This document shows, one piece after another, positions 34,230 to 45,205 of a DNA stretch of 64,000 bases. Every line of letters begins with the position of its first letter. The stretch's first letter is position 1. The notes under the pieces were generated by a model. That model was not told the origin of the DNA and ran no database searches. It saw only the letters and a list, made by a program, of their open reading frames with translations. Origin of the DNA: Karstenula rhodostoma CBS 690.94 (Eukaryota > Ascomycota > Dothideomycetes > Pleosporales > Didymosphaeriaceae). The stretch is from contig MU001497.1 in NCBI GenBank assembly GCA_010093485.1, forward strand, positions 562,181 to 626,180, in the 5' to 3' direction. A program made the position numbers and the translations under genes.

Positions 34230-35512
34230 TCATTGTTGCTGACGCACCTCTACGCTTGCCCAGTCACCCTTAAGTCCGTCGTGGGCGTACTTCTGCAACT
34301 TTTCATTGACGGCAATCTTAGGATCCAGGCGGGCCATGCATCTGTCCCAAGAGCAATAGTCTGGGGTGATATTTATATATGGATAGGTCGTACGCTTAAC
34401 AGCTGGAGGCACAGGATCAGAGAATTCGTTCTTTCCTGCCACCTGATTGATGGCCTGCCAGTACGACCGCACACTGTTTTGTAGTGGGCTTGGTGCACCG
34501 GCCGGATGTGAATGGTAGATCGACATGTCCATCTCATGGAACGTCCTAACGAGCATCCCAACAGCCGCAGAAGCGCATATGAGTGAGCTTTTACCACTGC
34601 ATGCCTTTTTTCCAAGGGCAACGTTGAGGGTATGAATGCAGGCATCCTGAATATCATCGAGCATAGCTGTTCGCGTGTTCATGATCTTCTCTTCAAAGCC
34701 GGTTCGTCAGCACTCGTCTTCAAGACAAAAGTTATGGGGGTCAGAATCTTACCCAAGACAACGCCGGGCAATTTTGCGCGTAGAGTCACCTTCTTGCCAT
34801 TGTTGTTGAAGTATAACGACGGTCGAATGGAATCCTGAGAGTTTTGAAGATTCATGGCGAGAGAATTGACCAGATACTCGTACTCAAGATCAAGCCTGAA
34901 GTAATGAGCAATAAGAATCCAATCCTGGATATCGACGTTGACAGGCAAGCGGGGTGATCCGTTCTTGTGTGGTGAGAGCCAACTCTTCGAGTGAATAACC
35001 ATCTTGATCATATCGTGGAGGAAGTACTTGTCGCACGCGATTGCGAGGTCCAAGAGCTAGTCTTTGGTCAAGGCGCTGGGAAGGTCGTGGTGCTGCCAGT
35101 GTATGATGCGAAGTATGATGAGGAAAGCATCAGGTGAATCATTTCGAAAAGTAACCTCGGACTTGAAGCTCTCAGACAATCCTCCGCTGAACATACTTCC
35201 AAAGACTTCGCCAGCCGTGCTGAGGCAGGCACTGCTGACACGAAATGCCTTCATACCCTTCCGATGTACCTGGTCGCCAACAACCAAGGTCAAGTCGTAC
35301 TTCTTGTGAATGGTCACGATATCGCTGCTCGTGAGGAACGAGAGCAGGGAATCTGGGTCCTCTGACTTCACTGCGATTGGTTTGTCGGCGGTCTTGCCCT
35401 TGGCGGATGTCTGGTTATGATCATGACAGGGCCGTTTGCTTGGAGTGCTGGACTCGTTGACGGTGCCCGGCTCAGATGCATCTGCCGCCGATGCCGTTCT
35501 CTTGCTAGCCAT
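34230..35512 (-). pseudogene. BTB/POZ protein with one premature stop
   Basis: Exons 35512-34753 and 34690-34230 form 407 codons, interrupted only by TAG at codon 153 (35056-35054). The N-terminus is basic with a nuclear-type signal (TPSKRPCHDH). The BTB domain follows: KKYDLTLVVGDQVHRKGMKAFRVSSACLSTAGEVFGSMFSGG. The text at the stop is LPSALTKD, stop, LLDLAIACDKYFL, where family members commonly have a residue such as Gln, so CAG to TAG fits. Downstream is a helical region typical of fungal BTB proteins, and the intron still splices in frame. A short BTB-only protein of 152 aa could still be made. It may be a recent pseudogene or a strain-specific allele. Confidence 0.75.
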
Positions 35513-35921
35513 CGCTACTGCTCGCTAGGTCGGGACGTTCGTGCGCTGTACTTAGAAGGCAGGGTCGGCTGAAGCAAATCGGGATACTGGGAGGGATCAA
35601 GGGAGCGGGGCAAGCAGCTGTTTATAGTTCCCGGGCGAAAGGTAAAGGTAGAAAGCGTGACCGAAATACTCACTCACCTCAGGCTTTACTTGAGGTGAAG
35701 GAGACTCTGACTCGCAATGAGAATAACAAACGCCCAGTGAAGGAGTAATTCAATTCCGCAGAATCAGGACTGTAGTATACTTCATTGCTCTTCTTGAGAT
35801 ACAGACAATGAGTTTTAATAAGGTGCTATGTTACATGTAATATTTCTTAATGAAAACCACCTCGGAGATTTTCTTCACACACAGAATACCAGCATCTGCC
35901 TCCCAATTCCAACTACACCTG
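35513..35921. other. Intergenic
   Basis: Promoter of the BTB gene. No other feature seen. Confidence 0.5.
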
Positions 35922-36845
35922 TCAAATAGGAAACGCCAGACCGCCGATGATCCCAGCGAAGACAAGTGCAGACCTGCCAGGCATCGACGTAGCACGAGCA
36001 GCACTCGATGATGAAGGCTCCTCAATTTCAGTTTCAGTTGGCGTTGGTCGAGCTCGCAACGCTGCTACGCTTGACATACTGCTCACCATTGCAGCATCAG
36101 GCTTCACCGCGCAATTATCTTTGCTCGACACCTCCCTAGCCTTCTCACATGTATCCGTGCTCTCGACATTTATTTCCCCCATACTTCCAAATTGCGCACA
36201 ATTCCCCGCAACGTTTCCAAGTTCCTGAGGGTTCGGGTAGGATATGTTTCCGGCCGGCCAATGACTTCCTGGGCTTGGTGTTTGGTTCAGGGTGAAGAAT
36301 ATATTTCCGCGCAAGTTACCTTGCATGTCTCCACAGGTCTCGTTCGAAAATACAGACCATTGGAGGTACCACTGCAATGAATAGAGATACTTTTGTTCGG
36401 GCCGTTCAGGAGCAGCATTGGGCCTCCAATTTGTTGTGTTTGTCGAGTTGACCAAATAGTACGGGGATCCATCGGGATTGACGAAGTTAGAGACTTCGAA
36501 CCAGTCCGGAGAATCTCCCTCTACATATAGTCCACGTGGCCTCCAGTCTTCCTCACGTCCGTATGGCATGATAGCCCACACAAATCGGGAGTGACCGAGA
36601 GCAAGGGTCGCATTCATGTGTTGGAGGGCGAACACGACAGGTAAGTAGTCTGTGTAGTTGTAGGTAGTATTGGCGCGCGGGAATACGACATCGATCTCGA
36701 ATGATGGACGGCCGGTTACTGGTGTGGGTATCGTTTCGTTCAAAGTTGCACTTGTAGCTGTCGTGGTGGTCGTCGTCTGGCACATCGTGAACGCGCTGAA
36801 TGCAAGCCACGCACCGAAAAAGAATGGAAATCGCGCCATGATCAA
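35922..36845 (-). CDS. Secreted, probably GPI-anchored protein (DUF7136-like)
   Basis: Single exon, 307 aa from 36845 (or 305 aa from the Met two codons later). A signal peptide (ARFPFFFGAWLAFSAFTMCQ) precedes a Thr-rich spacer and a core domain (PSFEIDVVFPRANTTYNYTDYLPVVFALQ). There are many N-glycosylation sequons, and paired cysteines occur as in fungal wall proteins. The C-terminal part is Ser/Thr/Pro rich and ends in a short hydrophobic segment (SALVFAGIIGGLAFPI), the pattern of a GPI-attachment signal. I associate the core with the fungal DUF7136 family, from memory and with moderate confidence. Function unknown. Confidence 0.82.
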   Translation of the reverse strand: MIMARFPFFFGAWLAFSAFTMCQTTTTTTATSATLNETIPTPVTGRPSFEIDVVFPRANTTYNYTDYLPVVFALQHMNATLALGHSRFVWAIMPYGREEDWRPRGLYVEGDSPDWFEVSNFVNPDGSPYYLVNSTNTTNWRPNAAPERPEQKYLYSLQWYLQWSVFSNETCGDMQGNLRGNIFFTLNQTPSPGSHWPAGNISYPNPQELGNVAGNCAQFGSMGEINVESTDTCEKAREVSSKDNCAVKPDAAMVSSMSSVAALRARPTPTETEIEEPSSSSAARATSMPGRSALVFAGIIGGLAFPI

Positions 36846-37525
36846 GCCGCAATCTTACACGTGAGTATTTGGGATCGTCGCGGTATTCGCATTGGCCTTG
36901 TTTAGGTACTTATGCGTATGCAGAGCCCCTTGCACCGGCAACAATGTCCCGGAGGATACGCGCCCCAGGCTGCACATGTGGGTGCCGAGGTATCGTATCC
37001 GAGCCAAAGATTAGGCTAAACAACGCAGCTAAGTCTCCATGAACTCGATAACACGAAGGTAAGCTTTATCTAAGGACGAACTGGCGAAGAGCACTGAAAT
37101 TCATGACGAACCTCGGCAGTATATTTGACGGTCTGATGATCTTTATGCATGAGGCCAAAGTCGAATGAAAATGCAGTCACTCGATTGTTGACTCTCCGCG
37201 CGCTTTTGCAAGCGCGCGGCAAGACGCAGTACAGGAACTCGATGGGGTGCCAAAACACAGAAATGCAGTTACTCGAACACAACCAACAATGTATCGCTCG
37301 AAATGTGAGCGCACCAACCCTCCAAGGCGCTTCCGTTGACTTGATGTGATCCCGCAATTCCATTCACCGTTCCTTGTATTCTTCAAACCGGACCATGAGT
37401 CCCCGAGCGCATCACCTTGTAAATCTGAGCACGGTCAGCTTGCTTGCAAAGCCTGTTCCATTGTTAGTGACTCGTACCTAGTTGTATTTACGCCTTGGAT
37501 ATGATGTGAGGCTTCAGAGGTCCAA
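36846..37525. other. Intergenic with a tiny insertion
   Basis: No gene. Holds the insertion at 37169-37276. Confidence 0.5.
37169..37276. mobile_element. Tiny insertion with 16-bp target duplication (copy 2)
   Basis: A 76-bp insert (37185-37260) lies between AAATGCAGTCACTCGA (37169-37184) and AAATGCAGTTACTCGA (37261-37276), with one mismatch. The insert begins TTGTTGACTCTCCGCGCGC and contains a perfect 10-bp inverted repeat (CCGCGCGCTT / AAGCGCGCGG) around a 4-base loop. It shares about 30 bp with the insert at 5.65 kb. Confidence 0.72.
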
Positions 37526-38488
37526 TCAACGCCGTGAGAATTTAGGCCGCTTCTTCACTGCCATGCCGCGCTGCGCAGAGGAGAACGGAGTCCTCTCCTT
37601 CTTGCTGGGAGCAGTAGTAGAGGGTGAGCCTGTGAGAGGCCTGCCGTTCTCATCGACAGAAAAGTCATCATCTGAATCCGAGTAGGTCTCCTCACCGCGA
37701 ACACCAGCAGCCTGCAACGCATTGTCTGTGACGGTCACAGCAGCGGTCGAGAACGTGTGAGCCACCGAGGTTGCGCCTTTCGTGGAGAACAGGGAATGTG
37801 GGCTGGCACTAGTTGGGCTGGCACTGGTCGGGCTGGTGGCTGCCTGCGTTCCTCGGAACCAGAAGCTTGCAGATTTTGCAGGAGTCTGGACGGATCCTCC
37901 CATGGGCGAGACATTAGCATTGGTGCCGTACAGACAAGAGCTGAATCCGTTGTCGGCACTAGCCCTGGACAGCAAGGGCAACGAAAAAGTGCTGTTTGTA
38001 GCTGGCGAGCCCCACTCTCGGAGAACCTTCTTGGTCTCACCTCGAGGGGTTTTGTGTTGAAGTTCGCGGTTGGGGTTGACATGGGATGGTTGTTCGAACT
38101 GTCCGAACGCTTGTCCTTGCTTGATGACTGCAAAGCCGTCAACTTCATGTGTCGCCCGCAGTTTAGGCTTCCGCTCGAGCTTCGCTGAAGGGTGTGCATT
38201 CTCGATGGTGACGTTGAAGCCCGTGTCCGCTTTGAAGACCTCCGCATTGGGGCTTCCAAGAAGCTCGCTTGAGGGGTCAATGTGCTCTACAGCCATCCAG
38301 TCATCATCGTCAGTTTGCATGTCATCGGGTGTAGCCTCATCTGTCTCGCCGCGATCTCGCTCCTTTATGTATTGGAGCGCGAAGTCGACCTTGTGCATGG
38401 CATGCAATGCGTCCCACTGTTTGGCGACCTTTGTGTTCTTTTGGTAGTTCTTCGCAATACGGTAAGTCCTCTTAATCTTAGAGAACAT
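37526..38488 (-). CDS. Basic orphan protein
   Basis: Single exon, 320 aa. The N-terminus is basic and helical (MFSKIKRTYRIAKNYQKNTK), followed by an acidic patch (DDMQTDDDDW), long polar low-complexity sequence with a small SPTSASPTSASP repeat, a second acidic patch (YSDSDDDFSVDENGRP) and a basic end (AVKKRPKFSRR) that could be a nuclear signal. No domain recognised. Coding status is supported by length and by consistent composition. Confidence 0.65.
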   Translation of the reverse strand: MFSKIKRTYRIAKNYQKNTKVAKQWDALHAMHKVDFALQYIKERDRGETDEATPDDMQTDDDDWMAVEHIDPSSELLGSPNAEVFKADTGFNVTIENAHPSAKLERKPKLRATHEVDGFAVIKQGQAFGQFEQPSHVNPNRELQHKTPRGETKKVLREWGSPATNSTFSLPLLSRASADNGFSSCLYGTNANVSPMGGSVQTPAKSASFWFRGTQAATSPTSASPTSASPHSLFSTKGATSVAHTFSTAAVTVTDNALQAAGVRGEETYSDSDDDFSVDENGRPLTGSPSTTAPSKKERTPFSSAQRGMAVKKRPKFSRR

Positions 38489-38821
38489 CGTTGCTGCTGT
38501 CGGTGTTATTCGCAGTCATGGATGTAGACAGAAGTCTATCCTTGTTAGCACTTGAGTTATCCACGACGAGAATGTGCAGGGTGCATTACCCCTTCGAACG
38601 CCTCTTCGACCAATATCAGTTTATCGATGGTCGCCTGCGGTCGTGTACTGCAGTCGCGTAAGGGACGGGGGAACGGGTGGGTGGTCAGGTAAGAGTTTAT
38701 GAATATAGTCTGGCGGGTTTATGTAGCCTCGAGCATACGGTCAGTGAAAGAATCACTTCGGACTAACTAAAAGGGGATCGAGCGTTACTAGATTCCCATG
38801 CCAAGATCAATTGGGTGAATT
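38489..38821. other. Intergenic
   Basis: Nothing recognised. Confidence 0.5.
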
Positions 38822-40985
38822 TTAGTATGATCTTTGCACTGGTGGCACGCTCTTGCACTCCGCCTCATCCAGAGTGTTCATCGTCACTGCACGGGTCGAC
38901 CAATCCACCTCTTTACCCACGCCTTTCTGCCACGTCAAGCTGTGCTTCATCCACTTCTCGTCGTCTCTCTTTTTGAAATCATCTCGTGCATGTGCGCCGC
39001 GACTCTCTGTTCTTGTAAGCGCTGCCTTGCTGGTCTGAACAGCGTTTGTGAGCAAGTTTCGCAGCTCAAGAGTTTCTACCAGGTCCGAGTTCCATATCAG
39101 GCTCTTATCAGTGACCTTGAGATCGCTTTCGAACCGCTTCTCAATGTCTTGTAGCTGGGCATTACCAGTAACGAGGGAGTCCTGGGTACGAAACACTGCC
39201 GTCGTGGATTGCATCGTGCGCTGCATCTCGTCTCTCAAGGAAGCCGTCGAAGACGAGCCGGACGAGTCCAGTATTATCTGAATTTCTTGTATAGAGTCCA
39301 ATCCGACCTCCGCTGGGGCGGAGTGATGAGGCGCCGAGGGCGCAAAGTTTTCCGTTATGTGTAAGGCCGTCGCTCGTCCCTATCTGATGTGAATAGCTGT
39401 ATCTTTGTGCACTGTCAATAAGGGACTTCGCTTACAAACACAACGATATCAAGAAGAGAATTGGCACCAAGCCTGTTCGCGCCATGTACGCTGACACACG
39501 CAACCTCGCCTGCCGCATACAATCCGTCCACTACTATTTCCTTTCCATTCCGTACATCCAAAACCTGTCCCTTGAAGTTAGTCGGCACACCGCCCATGCA
39601 ATAATGGACTGTTGGCAAAACAGGAATAGGCTCTTTCGTGATGTCAATGCCGGCAAAAATTGCAGCAGTCTCGGCAATCCCTGGCAACCGTTCCATAACG
39701 ATATCTTTTGGCAAGTGGGATAGTTGCAGGTGGATGTGATCTTTTCCAGGTCCACATCCTCGCCCTTCTATTATCTCCAGGTTCATGCTGCGAGAAACGA
39801 CATCTCGGCTTGCAAGGTCTTTCGCTGTTGGTGCGTAGCGCTCCATAAAGCGCTCGCCCGCCCCATTGAGAAGATAGCCCCCCTCACCACGTGCTCCTTC
39901 GGTGATGAGGACCTACGTCTCGTTAGTCGGTCGGGGAGTTTTGAAAAAGGACATAAGTGGACTAACACCAGCACCATAAATACCGGAAGGATGGAACTGA
40001 ACGAACTCCATGTCTTGGAGGGGGAGGCCGGCTCTCGCGACCATGGCGTTTCCGTCACCAGTACTCGTGTGCGCGCTTGTTGCAGAGAAGTATGCTCTAC
40101 CGTAGCCTACAGCTGTTAGCTAATATGCTTCATTTTCACAAAAATACTCACCACCGGTTGCTAGAACAGTGTTCCTCGCAAACATGCGATGACAAGTCCC
40201 ATCTTCCATATTCAAAGCCGTGATTCCAACACACTTCCCGTCTTCCATCATCAAATCTAAGGCGAAGTACTCGATGAAGAATTGTACACCGTGTTTCAAG
40301 CTTTGGCCATACAGGGTATGAAGCATAGCGTGACCAGTTCTATCAGCAGCACACGCGGTTCGATACGCCTGTCCACCTTTTCCGTATTTCAGTGACTGAC
40401 CTCCGAGTGCTCGTTGATATATTGTGCCTTCTGAAGTTCGCGAGAAAGGCATTCCATAATTCTCAAGCTCGACGACTGCGGGTATCGATTCTTTCGTCAT
40501 GTAATGGATCGCATCTTGGTCTCCAAGCCAGTCCGAACCTTTGACTGTATCGTACATGTGCCACCTCCAATCGTCCTCGGTCATGTTACCAAGAGCAGCA
40601 TTTATTCCTGCTAATGTCAACCGGGATACGCTTCCAAGTGCACTCAAGGCTCACATACCGCCTTGCGCAGCTACAGTATGCGAGCGCGTCGGGAAGAGCT
40701 TCGAAACGCATGCCGTTTCCAACCCAGCCTCGGTGAGGCCTACTGCTGCACGCAGCCCAGCGCCTCCGGCGCCAACAACAATTGCACTGGGCTTGTTGAG
40801 TTCCGATCCGTTACAATAACTTCAAAAGAAACTCACTCGTAGTGGTGATCAATGATAGTCAGCCCTATTGCATCCCCTCTAGTCGCAAATCCCCGTGCAT
40901 TGGGGTGGAATCCTGGTCTCTTTCTCAGGAACGAGCGTCGCGTGCCAAATCTCTGGCGTTGGATTGCTCTCGCAAAAGAATGCAT
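38822..40985 (-). CDS. SDH1: Succinate dehydrogenase flavoprotein subunit (Sdh1-like)
   Basis: Complex II flavoprotein that oxidises succinate to fumarate at the inner mitochondrial membrane. Six exons (40985-40837, 40786-40659, 40607-40152, 40106-39967, 39912-39436, 39379-38822) join to 635 aa. The presequence [20 protein letters not shown] is mitochondrial in type. FAD-binding [21 protein letters not shown] with the histidine that binds FAD covalently, [11 protein letters not shown], and [23 protein letters not shown] are all present, and the end PPVQRSY fits the family. QFHPSG replaces the usual QFHPTG, and the C-terminal third ([22 protein letters not shown]) is more diverged than I expect for the main enzyme. 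It may be a second paralogue. Confidence 0.92.
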
Positions 40986-41711
40986 TGCGACGGGCAAGGA
41001 GACTCGAAGGTTTGAAATGTAAGACGACACGATATGTAGGAAATAAGCTCAGGAAGTCGGCGCTAAGTATGCATTACCCCAGGCCGCTGGAAGCCCCTCT
41101 CCTCTGTCCCTCGGTTACTTGTATTGCGCAGATGTCAAGGCAATCGTCGACATTCGAGAAAGTGAGTTCGCACTAGTAGGCACGCGAATAGATATCAAAA
41201 TTTCCCTTGAGATAAATCCAATCGTGCATTGCAAGGAAAAGGCCCTGGTCGCTGTGCGACTTTGAGGCAAGTGGTTGTCGTACGTGGCGGAGGATGGAGG
41301 GTGACGCCAGAGATGTCAGGAACGCCCGACTCAACCAATCGGAAATAACTTGTTTCGAATAAGAGACACCAAGTACCCGAATCTAAACCTTTTCCATCAG
41401 CAAGTCGGCTATATCATTTCAACACCGTACAGTGATGATTTGTTTTGAAATCTGTATCATTGAACACGCAGTGAAAAGCCCCGGCTTTTGAAATGGTAAA
41501 ACAAAGCTACAGCAACGACCCTTCTCAAAACGCAACCAGTACTGCATTGAACATATCTAAGCAAAGATAGACCTGTTTCCAGGAACGAAAGCAATAACGA
41601 GTATTGTTCACCAAGTGCACCAGTATCTGCGTCAATCAAGCCCCAATCCCCAACGACCCAACTATTTCAGCTCTACTGTTTGTTTCGTGAATAAGTATTG
41701 GGTAGGGCGAC
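40986..41711. other. Intergenic
   Basis: Upstream of SDH1 and downstream of the defensin gene. No gene seen. Confidence 0.5.
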
Positions 41712-42151
41712 CTAACCAAAGATGCACTTGCAAGTGTGGTACAGGAACCCACCACAAAATCCACCAGTACGACCGCCTCCGAGGCTCTTGCACTGAAGAG
41801 AACGTCAGCAACTCAAATATCCGCACGGTGAATGACAGCTTGGTTATTTACGTGTTCGTTGCACTCGTAACGAGAGGAAAGGACTCCGCAGCCAAAGCCC
41901 CTGGCTTCTAGATCCGGCTTGGCTTCGCGAGCTTCGACAGCGCTCTCATCAGCTACACCCCATGGAGAATCGCCTTCTACGTCGACATCGACATCGAGCT
42001 GACGGGCTTCAACGTCGAACGAAATGGCATCGGCTTCGGCCACTCGAACGTCGAGAGGAGCCGCGCTGTCGAATTCGGTGGCAGTCGGGGCGGCTACCGC
42101 GTTGGCGGCAAAAGTAAGCACGGCGATAGCGACAATTTTGGAGAAGTACAT
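41712..42151 (-). CDS. Plectasin-like CS-alpha-beta defensin precursor
   Basis: Secreted antimicrobial-type peptide, 126 aa, exons 42151-41852 and 41792-41712 with a 59-nt intron. The signal peptide is MYFSKIVAIAVLTFAANAVA. An acidic propeptide carries repeated EAR motifs (VEAR, VEAR, LEAR). The predicted mature peptide is 42 residues and starts GFGC, as does plectasin. Cysteines fall at 4, 13, 17, 29, 37 and 39, giving CX8CX3CX11CX7CXC, with CNEHCKS and a GFC gamma-core. This is the cysteine-stabilised alpha-beta fold of fungal, insect and mollusc defensins. The propeptide ends in a single Arg where Kex2 sites are usually dibasic. Without the splice only two cysteines would be encoded, which makes the join convincing. 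Target (bacteria or fungi) cannot be told from sequence. Confidence 0.9.
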
Positions 42152-43031
42152 TTTGATAGAGTGGATGAAATTGAAGACTTGAAAGGATTGTCTGGACCGA
42201 GGTATGCTGGAGTTGAGTTGTTGCCGATTGATTGTTCGATGCTGGATGCTGATGCTGATGCTGATGCTTCAAAGAAGTGCAATGCTGCAACCTCTTTATA
42301 CGTTCTTCTCTCGCATCGCAGCATCTATTTCGTATCTCGAGATATAGATAGAGATGCGCGCGTTGTTTCTCAACCCTTTCGTACCCTCAAACAGCAGTCC
42401 GCAACTGTGCACTACCCTTTCCAACCGCTTTCAGATGAACGCGAACGATACGGCAGCTGCCCCATCATGCCGAGCCTCGCCAAACCATTCCCATATGGTT
42501 TTCCATCATATCCAGGGATCGTTTGGCTGGTGCACCCATCCGCATGCAAGGGGACGTCGGGCTTCATGTCATGCGCTCGTATCCAGTTCAGCTCGTACGA
42601 TCGTACCTGTCAGGCTACGACCCCGCATGGCCACACTTTGAAACAAGCCCCCATTCGTATGCCGGACTTGTTAGTCAAGTAGCGAAATAAATAGTACGTT
42701 TGTCTCTGGGCATACCTCCCGGTGCACTTGCAAGAAGCTCGACTCAGATGATCACTGCTGCAAGAAGACTCAGTGGACCGAACTATGATAGCTAGTCACG
42801 AAGAGGAGAGAAAGGAAAGGTCTGCGAGAAAGGGAGCCTCGAAAAGTGAAACGGATATTCCTGCGTTTTGGAGTGCAGACCCGGACTCGTTCCTTCTTGA
42901 CCGCTACAACGCCCACACCGTTAACGCCTGCTATTTCAAGTCATCAGACGAGCTCCCATTACCCAAGTTGTCATGCCGTCGTAAACATTACCATCTCATC
43001 ACGCCATCTCGAAGTTCGCAGTCGGGTCATG
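42152..43031. other. Defensin promoter and intergenic region
   Basis: A TATAAAG box lies on the minus strand at 42300-42294, about 143 bp before the defensin start. GATGCT repeats (about 42244-42268) lie in the probable 5' UTR. No gene between 42400 and 43031. Confidence 0.55.
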
Positions 43032-44102
43032 CTAGTTTGACGACCGCAGCCATTCGTTCTCTAGAGGTCCACGTTCCTGCCCTGCATCATCGCTCCTGCC
43101 TTCAAAGATGTTCTCCACCTCCTCAGTGCCCGACTTTATGGTCTTGTGCGCTCCATTCTCGACATCGCCGTCGCTGTTGTCTTCCTCTACTCGGTCTGAG
43201 TACCGATTGAAGTCGGGCAGGTAACCGATTGCTCGGCGAGAACCGTCGTTGTCGTTGTGATCCTCGTCCGCGATTATGCGCGATACTCGATCAGGAACTA
43301 CGCTGTGCAGCCAGGACTCTCGTTGTGTAGGTATCGCAATGATGGCGAACTTATTATTATTAGTAGTGAGAATAAGAACAGCAGCTTAGTAATGGTGACT
43401 AACCTGCCACAAAAATACAAGCGCCACGGCCGCCATCAGTATACCTGCCATTCGTTGCTCCTCGCTTTTCCATGGGACTAAGCAGCCGTTCGTACGGCCA
43501 AAGGCATCTTCACATGCCGTAGCCTTGTGCGTTTTATCCGGAAACGGCCATGCCATATCGCGAGAATTTTTCAGCCCGCAGCACTTCAATGAATCTTGTA
43601 TCGTGCGTACGGCCTCTGCATCTTTGTGTCGGTAGAGGGTCTCCCATCGCCCGCGTAATCCGCAATCCAGTCCTGAGGGTGGGGCTGCATGGGTCCCAAG
43701 CAGTGTAATTACGACGGTGGAATAGATGAAGATCAGCGTGTTCGCGATGATCACAAGTGGCGGGCGCTGGATGTCTCCGCGATTGAGTCGCTTGCGACGC
43801 TCCTGCAGACGGGTGAAATCGTAGCCGCCTTCGAGAAGGAGGCCAGACACGACCGGGAGGAATGTAGTCGCGTAAGCCAAAACATTGGGTATGGGAAGGG
43901 AGAGTTTGGTCGCGAACGAGGCAGCATATCTAGCACAGGTTAGCTGCAGGTTGAGAAGATCTTCTATGTCTAGTCGTACGCTGCGAGTGCCGTAACGAGA
44001 ATGAGATACTGTATTCTGTTAGGCCATCTCCCAGGCTGAAGCGAGCTCGCCACTTACCACAACGCTGATGGTTGTCACGACTTGCTTCCTACTGTAAGTC
44101 AT
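43032..44102 (-). CDS. Tetraspanin (fungal Tsp3-like)
   Basis: Four exons (44102-44058, 44008-43980, 43929-43404, 43316-43032) join to 294 aa. The first two are very short (15 codons and 29 nt), as is usual at the 5' end of this family. Four membrane segments are seen, with TM1 in TISVVYLILVTALAAYAA. The large outer loop contains the tetraspanin signature CCG (SLKCCGLKNSRDMAWPF) and further cysteines, followed by MAGILMAAVALVFLW. The cytosolic tail is long and acidic. Organises membrane microdomains. Related fungal tetraspanins act in growth and host penetration, but the role here is unknown. Confidence 0.85.
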
Positions 44103-45205
44103 GTTGATAAGTTAATGCCGGGGCTATCAGGAACAGTGTGTGGGGAGACGGTTCTCAAGGGATTACGCGTCGTCGGAAGAAAGTGAGGGAGGGATTGTGG
44201 TCAGCGGCGAGGCTGTGCCTATGTTTTGAAGGCGCGATAAGCTTCTCCGCACGCCGCGCGCTGTGCGCAGGAGGAGGGGTAAGGTACCTATCATTTGGTA
44301 CCTTCATGCAGCGACGCACCGTATGAGAGCCCACAGGATTGGTTCACCCGACCGACCCTGGCAACCCAATCAATTGGCAACATGATGCACGGAGATAACT
44401 CCCGCGCGAAAATCGCATCCAACAAACGACTTCATCAAAACAGCAATGCGCGGTCACTTTTGCGATGGCATCGTGTTAGCGTAGCAGTCGTGTTGAAATG
44501 TACATGAACTACTTTGCGGTCTGCTTGACCATGTCCGAAACCACGCTTCCTTCCTGTCTTCAATATTGCTGTATAGCTTTTCCGGGGCATCGTATTTGCC
44601 GTATATTAGCAGGCTTCACTGCCATCGCTAATCCACCTTTAGATACCCCATCTGCAATGTTCATTGCACTTCCACATGTCATGGCCTTTCCCATTTCCAG
44701 AGTCCTACGACTTCCCGCTCTAACAAGAATGGGCGGAAGAAGACAAAGCAGCGTCACAGAACATCCCACTCATTTCGCCTTTCCTCAAGTACCCCGTAGC
44801 GAAGTTACCAGCTCACTTATCCTGTTATGGTAATAGCAAAATAATTTGACACGAGTATGCATTGTCCACGCGTACATGGGGCGAGCTCATACCCAAAGCG
44901 GAAACTTTTTTAGCGCGGAGGAGCCGGTGTACACCCTCTAGCTCTGTATAAATTTGTCATTGGTGCCTTTACTCCAAAATCGTTGTGATATTTAGGACTC
45001 ATATAAGCGATTGTCGTGTCTTTTATTGGTTCATGATGCAACACATAAGTGCTTTGCTAGAGAAGATGCGGAATATGCAGACATAGATCTTCCTGTACTC
45101 TAGCTCCTGTGGAAAATTTGAATGATTGACGCATATGAGCGATCTAACATAAAATGTAAACTGTGTAGTTCAGGCCGCCTCGCCCAGGCTCACATCTTCC
45201 CACAA
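44103..45205. other. Intergenic
   Basis: Tetraspanin promoter on the left; the rest is AT-rich. Open frames near 44500-44830 look like chance. Confidence 0.5.

Noticed and set aside
5545..35512. Alternative genetic code reading TAA/TAG as glutamine
   Set aside because: Intact genes in the window end normally at TAA and TAG, and the affected genes also carry frameshifts.
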